From Sisyra terminalis (Eukaryota > Arthropoda > Insecta > Neuroptera > Sisyridae): 64,000 bases of DNA. Below, piece by piece: positions 55,640 through 64,000 of the stretch; position 1 is the first letter of the stretch; every line of letters begins with the position of its first letter. The position numbers and the translations under genes are program-made. The stretch is from contig OY292278.1 of assembly GCA_958496175.1 (NCBI GenBank), positions 27,962,001 through 28,026,000 on the forward strand, read 5' to 3'. A model generated the notes under the pieces. That model did not search any database. It saw nothing but the letters and a program-made list of their open reading frames with translations, and was not told the origin of the DNA.

Positions 55640-56214
55640 TTTTATTGAGATAACACTTTTAGTGGCAAATGCAATGGGCAACTACTAGTATTGTAATATA
55701 CATTTTGTAGTAGCCAAATGTGTATTCATATTATACAGATTATACAAACAATCAACTGTGCAAAAATACGGTATCTATGTTTAAATATACAATTTAATCT
55801 TTTATTTGAAAATCAGTTGCTTTCCTAGAAATATTCACTGATATAATTGACAAATAGCTAAAATTAGCATTTGATTGAAATCGAATACAGTTGAAACTAA
55901 TGACATGATAATTCAAATTTGAGACAATAATTATTATATTTGTATTTCACACACATGGATGTGTTTACAATTTTATATTCTTTGTCATTGTCATTGCCGT
56001 AACACGTACGTTTTCTTACTATGTATTTTGATATCAAACGCAAACTGTAATTATAGTTGTATCATATTTTAGTTACCACAAATCACTTTTAGCTGGTGTG
56101 CCAGTTTAGGCACTACCGGAAGCGGCTACGGCAGTGAATTGAAAACATATTTTTAACTATACCAAAGAAGTATTACTTCTCACACGTGTACATAAGTACG
56201 CACACGTTTTTTTT
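55640..56214 (-). repeat. Repeat family X, copy D, first third
   Basis: The reverse complement begins at about 56214 with an A-run and CGTGTGCGTACTTATGTACA, then GAGAAGTAATACTTCTTTGG. It continues through CGTAGCCGCTTCCGGTAGTG and the first internal module to about 55640. The second half of the family is absent. Confidence 0.65.
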
Positions 56215-57585
56215 TTTAGTTTTTAGAAATGATATGTAGCCTATTGTTGATAATTTTTTTTTTGTTTCACAACACCAAATTTTATTAAATTCGGTTGTTC
56301 CGTTCTTTACTTATAAGAAGACACACAGACAGCAATTTTAAAAACGTTAAATTTGGAATAAAGAAATTTTGAAACCAATATTTACCCTAAAATTGGGTTG
56401 CATATTGGAATGTATAGGACGTAAGAATTTTATAAAATAGATTTAGTTCAATTGCTTTTAATCAATAAAATTAGAAAAAGAACAATAATCTTAGGAAGAA
56501 AAGTAAGAATTTTGAATTATTTTCGTTTATAAATTTTTAAATTTTAAATGAATCGTGGAAATTCACAAATCATATTCTATTTTTCTTCCGCTGTCAATTG
56601 TCTCACTTACATTGACTTACTTTTAAGCTTCCCAACTACTTGATCCAGCAATAAAACAATGTCCGAAGCTGTCAGAAAAGATTTTGTTTTCTCTAAAGCT
56701 CTCTATTAACTTTATTATCTCTGCATGTGAGGGCTTTTTTTCCACTTGAATCTTCGTAAATGTGTATGTACGATATATTTCGAAAATAGCCAAGTTCAAC
56801 TTAAATTATGCCACCTATTTTCGGTTTTTGTCAAGATTAGAATCGATCATCCCTAAAGCTTTTTAGAGGGTGAAAAAACGAACAAAATTGTTTGAAAGAG
56901 GGTGAAAACCGAGAGATTTCAGGCAAATTAACGTAGTATTAAAATGTGAACGTTCTTCGTTTACTTATTTTTATTTTATTTTTTTTTAGTTATATTACAA
57001 TTCATTAACTTTGCATGTATGAATTATTTAAAAAAGTAATTATTACAATAGCATGCCATACATCACTAAGTTGCAATTAGTTATTGCTTAATTAGGCTTT
57101 AAAACCATCAACTGTAGTTTAAGGTTTGTTTTTATTTTCATATGAAATCCCGTTTCATTCTTTTGGGATAGTGGGAACCGAGCGAAAGCTTCACTGAGAA
57201 GAATCCCACAGTCAATTTATTTAACTAGAGGAGTAATTTAAAAACCATCAATCTCATGTGGTGGAAACTGACTGACAGACAGCCCTCAGCTTTCAATGTT
57301 GATTAAATTATCCGCCCGTTGCGTAGGGTTGAGATGAAAAAAATCATCCCCGAAATTTCAAAATGAAAAACACCAAAATTACAAAATTTAATCAGGGAAT
57401 TACGCTTAAACTTCTCATAATGGGAAATTTGCATGATATTCTTCTTTTTTTTTGGCTCGATCAAAAATTAAAAAAAAATATATCTTCAACGGAGAAATAA
57501 TATTAGCCATCTTGCCATTGTTGTTGACTAGTGAATATATGAAAGTAAGTTTTTAAGCACTTAATTATAGTGAAGGACATTTTTC
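56215..57585. other. Intergenic DNA
   Basis: 56280-56340 resembles the CACACAGACAG-type tail of other repeats. 57040-57350 is less repetitive and unlike other parts of the window. No gene is recognised. Confidence 0.35.
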
Positions 57586-57809
57586 GGCTCATGTGTACAT
57601 TAGCACACCCATAATCTGGCAATGTTGCATTTTCGACTTTGTTTTTAAATTAATTCGCGATATTTTTGTTAATTCAATTCTAATATGGTATAATTCTCTC
57701 TTTTGTGGCTAAATTTTCAGAATGGACCGATTTAATCGCGAATTAAATTGAAAACAAAGTCGAAAATGCAACATTGCCAGATTGTGGGTGTACTAAAATA
57801 CACATGAAC
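57586..57809. mobile_element. MITE with 75-bp terminal inverted repeats
   Basis: Bases 57586-57661 and the reverse complement of 57735-57809 are about 90% identical. They share CAATCTGGCAATGTTGCATT or its single-base variant, TTCGACTTTGTTTT and AATTCGCGAT. The spacer is about 73 bp. Related fragments lie at 26424-26461 (left-arm type) and 30901-30960 (right-arm type), so the family is repeated. No target duplication is clear. Confidence 0.7.
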
Positions 57810-58984
57810 CCATTTTTCAACCAATTTCGAATAGCTATGTGACCACAGTGAGTTAATCAACATACTTGCTTGGAAAATATATATACTTTCGAGAGAGGAA
57901 AGGTAATTTTAAATGCTACTTAATTCAATTGTAGAGTGAATATTCTAAAATAAAAATTTAAAATAATCCTAGTGGTGGCCGAGTGGTCTTGGTGACCGTT
58001 TCAAAACTGGTAAGTTTTGGGTTTGGGTTATCGAGTAAATTTTCGATATTTCTCGATTACACATACGAACATTTATCGTCTGAAATCGCGGGCTATATTT
58101 CTTTTGATTGTCTTTCATGGATAACGTGTTTCGCATTCGTAACCAGTATTGTTTATGTTATACGAAAAGATCATCGGTAAATAAACTTTTATACTTCCCA
58201 AGATCATTACAATGGTATGTATTTATTAATATACTATCTTTCAGCGTTACAATTCAAAAGTGCATATAAAACTTGGATGATAAATAACATCACACGAATT
58301 GGACATATGAATGGGAATGTTAAGCATGATAATGCGTATGTCTACTTTAATATTGTTCAAATTTATTTTCTACGAAAATGGGACTCTAAAGTTTGAACTA
58401 AATCCGCATTTATAAAATTAGTTAAGTATGAACACATTTTGATTGAGCGTTCATTAATTTTTTAAGTGAAATAAATTTGTTTCAGCAACGATTCGACGAT
58501 TTTTCTAGGTAGGCTCAATTCATGGCGATCGAAAAGGACAATTTGCAGGAATCAACTGTCATCTCCAACTTAACGTATTTTTAAATATAGTATAACATGT
58601 TTGTTATTTTCTATCATTAAAGAAAATTGGACAATGTTAAATTTGTTAACTTTGTTATTATTATTAAGTGTTAAATTTGATACTATTATTATGTATAGTT
58701 TTCTGTATTGAACATATTTCTTTGTAATTTATATTTTGCAATACTAAATTATGGTATGTTTTGTATTTCAATTTTTTAAATAAAATGTTACTTTTATTCA
58801 AGTTTACGTTATTACAAAAAAAAAATCAGAAATAAAAATTAAATTTGAAATTGGCGCTTACATTATTGGATATTATCGGCTATTATCGGTTATTCTCAGC
58901 TTTGCTTCACTAGCGCCATCAGTACTTGTAATCTGTAAATAAGCCTTCTCAGGGAACAGAAAGTTAACATTGAGTTAGCCTCCC
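57810..58984. other. AT-rich intergenic DNA with a possible tRNA-like piece
   Basis: Besides the tRNA-like segment at 57972-58042, nothing is recognised. The 65-codon frame at 57983-58180 has no supporting motif. Confidence 0.35.
57972..58042 (+). other. Possible tRNA-derived SINE head or tRNA pseudogene
   Basis: GTGGCCGAGTGGTCTTGGTG matches an A-box of Leu/Ser-type tRNAs. A degraded B-box (GGGTTATCGAGT) follows about 45 bases later. The acceptor stem is not paired, so it is not a working tRNA gene. Confidence 0.3.
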
Positions 58985-60205
58985 CTGGTTTAGACTGTAA
59001 ATATTTAGTTCAACGATCTTCTCCAGGTTCTAACCGTTCTAAAGAAGAAATGCATACACTGTCACATGTATATGAAAGTGAATGTATTTCTTGACTGTTT
59101 GCTAGCTATAACTTCGTATCTAATTCGGGATGAAACGTGTTAGAATTGCCAACCAAGAAATAGAGTGGTCTCCCACACTAAAGTATCTGGGGGTCACTTT
59201 GAACCAAAAATTAACATTCGCAGCACATATAAATAATCTAGTGCAAAAAGGAAAGGGTCTAATTATGGCCCTATTCCCCTTGCTAAATAGAAACAGTGCT
59301 CTAAGCACAAAAAACAAAATACTTTTGTACAAAGCTCTGGGAAGACCAATGCTCACGTATGCTGAACCATGCTTGAGTTTTACTAGTGAAACCAATCTTA
59401 AAAAACTCCAGGTTACACAAAACAAATTTTTAAGATTTGGTCTAAATGCCCCCAGGTATACAATGATTAAACAACTACATCAAGATGGAAACCTACCAAT
59501 GATAAAAGTATTTTTAAGAGAACTGTGTGAAAAATTCTATTTAAGATGCGAGGATAATGAGAGTGCCCTAATAAAAATTATAGGCAGCTATGACCTTAAT
59601 GTCACAAGAAAACAAGAGAATAAAACATATTATTCACTAATTTTTAATTAACAAAATAAGTGCTGGGTTTTTTAAGGTCGTTTTTCCCAGTGATCTGAGA
59701 CAGATATCTTTAAATATTTATATAGTTAAGAATCATTTAGATTTTTTTTATTTATTTTTTTTTTCTATTTTCCATGTTTTCTATGTTGTTGAAAGACAAA
59801 GACATGCGTCTGGAACTTTTACTATTATATTATTTTATTTCTTTTATTATTATTATATTATTATTATTTTATTATTATATTTACATATTTTTACTGTAGA
59901 TTAGACCAATAAAAAACTTTTATTATTATTATTATTCGGGATGATCGCCCTTCCGTCCTTTTCGGATAAATGAAAGACATGTGCGAGTGCTGGGTTAACT
60001 TGATCAATGCGATAGAGTGTTTTATTCGTCTTTCTACTATACATATCGGTCCCAAAAATCGACCAGATTTCGCCCGCTTGAACCGTTCTTTTTCGTTAAC
60101 CGTTTGTGAGTAACTTTAAATATTGTTACTTTAAAGCGTATTTTTTTAGCAATTCACTTTCGTTATTTTTTTTTTTTCAAAACGCCGGTAAAGAAGTATA
60201 ACTTC
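58985..60205 (+). repeat. Repeat family X, copy E, 3' part, split by a LINE
   Basis: 58985-59133 and 59934-60205 match 12125-12519 of copy A (TTTAGACTGTAAA, AACTTCGTATC, TTAACTTGATC, ATAGAGTGTTTTA, GTTTGYGAGTAACTT). The copy ends with AAAGAAGTATAACTTC at 60190-60205. The LINE at 59134-59933 interrupts it. Confidence 0.65.
59134..59933 (+). mobile_element. 5'-truncated LINE with ATT-repeat tail and 11-bp target duplication
   Basis: ATTCGGGATGA occurs at 59123-59133 and 59934-59944. The insert encodes the region after an RT core to the stop at 59649: TLKYLGVTLNQKLTF, then KNKILLYKALGRP and LTYAEPCLSF, similar to Jockey-clade C-terminal blocks. A 3' untranslated region ends AATAAAAAAC followed by an ATT repeat. 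The frame 59130-59651 (173 residues) is open, but it is only the end of the polyprotein and its ATG lies in the target duplication. Confidence 0.85.
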
Positions 60206-63200
60206 AAAAATATATGCTGAGCTAATTGTTTAAAAATCTAACACTTAAATTCTGCCTAAAAAGCAGTTTAAAAAAATTGAAACAAGACTAATACTTCTGA
60301 GCATAAAAATCCTAAAAAAGAAAATTGTTAAATGATTGAAGCAAAAGCGGATAATTTTTAACAGGAAAATTCATATGCCCAGAACGAGAGCATTCTTGAT
60401 CGTAACTGCATTTTTTTGAATTAAGGAATTCGTTCTGTACATATTTATTTATGTTAAAGAGTTTTAGCTTTTGCTTCAATTGTTTGGTTTCTTTTTTTTT
60501 TTGGATTTTACTATATCAGCCATCATTGTACCATTGTAACGGTATAAATATGCGCCGAAAATTATGATTTTTACCTGATATTAAGTTCCGTATAATAACT
60601 TTCATCATATTGATTGTGTAAAATAAGCTTTCGAACGCTTCTCGAAAACTATCATTGGACTAAACGTACCTAGTCCATAGTTTTTATCGTCAATTGATTT
60701 TTATTTTTCAAACAAATAGTAACTTCTCATTGAAAGCTTCAACTCATCGTGAATAGAAAGCTCGAAACGCTTGCAAATTGAGGCATTAAATTTAAGCCAA
60801 ATCTCAAACTGTCAACGAGCAGCATTACGATCTCGATCGGTACTAAAACATTTTCTCTTATTGGCCGTCAGCGGAAATCGCCTTTTATTTGTGTTTTATT
60901 TTATCGCTGAGAATATCGACAAATCGGAACTTTAAATCGTGGTAATTTGAAAACCACGCCCGCCACTACCGACGTGGAAAAACGTCGTTAGATTACGATT
61001 TTGTTATCTTTTCTGTCGAATCGCAAAACTCGACTCGGGGTGGATTTGTTTCAGCTTTATATATTTCATCAAGTGCGGTGGTAGGTGAAGGAATGAAATG
61101 AGATGAGCCTGATTTCGGAGAACGAACATGAACAATGTGTGCTCCAAAAAAGCTCAATGTGGCTGACGCCAGCGTTTTTCTAAATACACATACATGCAAT
61201 CTCGTTTTTCCATAAGATAAAACCAAAAAATCGGCATCTCCCTATTCACAATAAAACTTCACTAACATTACCCCTATTAATCTAATAGTTCAATTTTACG
61301 ATTACCAAGTAAAAATTCATCATTTTTACCTCACCTATAAGAATTGTAACCAACGCCTTTATTGATTACTAGCTGTCGCTTTAAAACGGCTAATTAAGTA
61401 AGCTTTTAGTGACTCTATAATTTATAAAAATGCGTAAATTGAAAAACATTGAGAACTTGCATGTCATAAGACAGGGTTTCTGCAGTTAATGCAAATATGT
61501 GGCCTAAAAGGGGGTCCATGACCCTAAATTTCTATTTCATAGTTAGTGAGTATTTTCTCTAGAACATTTGGAACTAGTATCTCATGGTGATACGCAACTT
61601 TATGGTACTGGTTTGATTCATTGTTAATTTTAAAATTAAATTAATCAAGTTATTGGGAGAAAAAAATCAATAAACCTTATTGATCTGAAATTATATTTTT
61701 TACGCAAATAAAATATATTTCTTTATTTATTTTAATTAAAAATTATATTATATATTTAAAAATACTACTGAATCCTACTATGACTACTAGGACTACTATC
61801 AATAAGTATATACATTATACGCATTATACATAATATTACTAGTTTACAAAGTTCACAAAATACTAAAGCTAAATACTAAATTAATATAAATATACAGAAA
61901 TGTGAAAATTTTAACAAAAAATATAAAATATTTATAAAACTTAATAGAATATTAAACTAATAATTACAATATGTAAATAATATTATTACAAAAATTATAA
62001 ATACTTATATATAAACACTTATTTTTTGTACGCTTAATTTACTAAATAATTTTCACACTGAGTAGAACATGAAATTTAACAAAAATCTTAATATTATTTT
62101 CGTGAACACTTCAACTAAAAGTCTTCTCTAGATAATTAAAAGCCCGCAACTTTCATTCGTTTATTTTCATTTAAAACAAAATTGAGAAATACTATATTGT
62201 AAACTTCTGGTTGTAGGTACATATAAGATTGGCATCTTTAGATAAATGGTGGTCAATATATAAATCTCTTAAAATTTTTGTGAATCGAATCTTTGGTTTT
62301 CCCATTCTTTTTTCCCTTTAATTCTTTAAGTTTATTCGAACAATATGCCCTCGTCGTGACAGTATCAAAGCTCGTTTCATTTTCTTTGCATATTTTTCAT
62401 ATCAAGATTTCCATTTAAAAATGTACATTTTCTGTATTTGTTTCTTGCATTTTTGGTAATTATTAGCTGGTGCTGAATAGGCTTGTAAGTATTTAAAATT
62501 ATAGTTGATTCTTGAGACATTGAGGTATTATTCTTGAATATCATAGCTTTGTACTTGTAGCCGTTGAAAAATGTTTCAAGTATCTGAAGTAACATCTGAA
62601 ATATACATTTATTATTAGATTGTTAATTAAATATAAACTATTCACTTGCATTTCTTAAATAATTTCTATAGGTATTGATCGTAGAATTTAGAAATTTCGA
62701 ACGAATAATTTTAAAGTTTCCACCTTCTAATAATGTTATCTTGCTATGTGAGAGAAGGATAACGTTTGTAGTAAAAAATTTAAATGAATGGCAAAACATT
62801 CTACATAGAAATTAATAATTTACATCAAATAAGATTTTACAAGAAAGCTTCAAATTAATCCAATTTCTCTGTAATGTCTTTATTTCATATTTAATTCCTA
62901 ATCCAAGTTTTGTTGGTCAATATTTTTGATCCAAATAGTCACAATACTAATATTATAATATTATCTCCCATTTTGCACAGATAACTTGATTTGAAAAATG
63001 CTTGCTTTTAATTTTTAAATAAAAGATGTTAAAATTCAGATCTCAGCTTTTATTTTTTTAAATAAGAAGACAATTCAGGTTATTTAAGATATTTTTTTTT
63101 ATTTAATATTTTTATTATTCAGTTAGCTACGTTTCGTTACTAATCGTAACTTCATCAGACTTCTTGATTCACAAAAATAAAATATTTTCAATTTAAATTC

Positions 63201-63623
63201 AATTAAATTTTATTGTATTTTATTTTATTGTTGACATATTTATAAAATGATTGTGAATTGCAATAAATATGAAATATAATACGAAACCATGTTCCAGGTT
63301 TATCAGGCGGGCAACTATATATAGGCGAATATAAATTCTCTGTTAAAAATCGTGTTTCTTTCTCCATGTATTGAAATTCATATATCTTTATCTCGCTTTT
63401 TGGTACCGGCTTCTGAGTCACGATTTCCTATGAAGTGAAAACACCCTGTCATAGGACATCATAAGATGTCATAAGATTCACACCCATTTTGGAGCAGCCA
63501 CCTTAATCACTCGTCCACCAAGCAAACTTCAACACTTTGTTTTTAAATGTCAAAATTTTCAAATTTCAAACGCCAAAACTGGTCAAAACTGTTGGCCCAA
63601 AATTATCAACCAAATTCAAAATT
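60206..63623. other. Intergenic DNA upstream of the right-edge gene
   Basis: 60770-61240 is GC-richer and unlike other parts of the window; the minus-strand frame 60993-61226 has no domain. 61370-63120 is very AT-rich without features. Around 63125-63160 there is a short hairpin (GTTACTAATCGTAAC) followed by TTCATCAGAC. The upstream region of the right-edge gene, 63430-63623, contains two CATAAGAT(G/T) words and no clear TATA box. Confidence 0.35.
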
Positions 63624-64000
63624 ATGGAACTAGAACGGCTATTAAAAGATAACAAATGGAACAAACCTGAGCTTTTCCACCGGCACCGTTCATTCTATTG
63701 CCACCCAAAACTAACTGGCAAAATCATTCCGTTTCAGCTTGTATTTGAGTCCCGTTTACGTCGATCATACTTTGGAATCTTTATTAAGGAGTTTAATGAA
63801 AACGAGGATCAAAATTTAGAATTGAATTGTCATAAATTAGGCATGCTGAAGTGGGATATTTTGCACGGAAGGACTAATGAAGCGAATGAAGCTACAAAAC
63901 TGAAACCCAAAGAATCGGAACATTTGTCAACAAAAGTGGCAGCGACGAATTCGGTTGTGGAAGAAGAAATGGAGAAAGAGCAGGATCATATTGATCTATT
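63624..64000 (+). CDS. Unrecognised protein, N-terminal part, runs off the window
   Basis: An open frame of 125 codons starts at ATG 63624 (context AAATTATGG) and is still open at the right edge. Upstream in the same frame there is no other ATG before the stop at 63504. The first ~60 residues are compact and contain aromatic and basic clusters (KWNKPELFHRHRSFYCHPK, then RLRRSYFGIFIKEF). A Lys/Glu-rich tail begins near residue 85 and ends in an acidic run with VVEEEMEKEQ. Base composition is richer in G and C than the DNA to its left, which supports coding. I do not recognise the family. No donor splice site is evident before the edge. Confidence 0.6.
   Translation, partial: MELERLLKDNKWNKPELFHRHRSFYCHPKLTGKIIPFQLVFESRLRRSYFGIFIKEFNENEDQNLELNCHKLGMLKWDILHGRTNEANEATKLKPKESEHLSTKVAATNSVVEEEMEKEQDHIDL

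Overview
The window looks like nuclear DNA of an insect or close arthropod. It is strongly AT-rich, its one complete host gene is split by introns, and it holds mariner, Tc1, hAT, Helitron, Jockey-type and RTE-type LINE, LTR and probable Penelope-like sequences. No species is assigned. Only two stretches read as host genes; the rest is intergenic or intronic DNA built largely from nested and inverted transposable elements.

Host genes. (1) A complete five-exon membrane transporter of the SLC22 organic-ion transporter type lies on the plus strand at 22345-29959. The five exons join in frame to 538 residues. Two introns are tiny (53 and 64 bp) and two are large (about 2.0 and 3.9 kb) and carry transposable-element debris. 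(2) An open reading frame starts at 63624 and runs off the right edge. It looks like the first exon of an unrecognised gene.

Layout. 0-9.5 kb: a decayed Jockey-type LINE, two families of interspersed repeats, a 212-bp-armed inverted repeat, an LTR fragment and a second LINE 3' end. 9.5-17 kb: AT-rich DNA, one copy of a ~1.5 kb repeat (called family X here), a TTAA-flanked inverted-repeat element and an intact mariner (15611-16895). 17-22 kb: two copies of a gag-like repeat, a TA microsatellite and a second LTR fragment. 22-30 kb: the SLC22 gene, whose intron 3 contains a symmetric cluster of four hammerhead-ribozyme-like motifs. 30-37 kb: a hAT-like MITE nested in another repeat, a LINE 3' end, and two convergent Helitron helicase relics. 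37.9-40 kb: a 5'-truncated RTE-type LINE with an open reverse transcriptase frame and a perfect 19-bp target duplication. 41.9-44.2 kb: a solo LTR with a perfect heat-shock element, a transposon-like element with iterated GTTACTTT motifs, and a fold-back repeat. 46-60 kb: several family X copies, some interrupted by a Tc1 remnant or LINE 3' ends with 11-bp target duplications, plus two more Jockey-type LINE relics and a direct-repeat composite.

The most unusual items are the hammerhead-like cluster, family X (palindromic ends and an internal duplication), the heat-shock-promoter LTR, and the number of long inverted repeats of different origin. The nesting lets the relative age of several insertions be read from the sequence. 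All assignments were made by reading; no database search was run.
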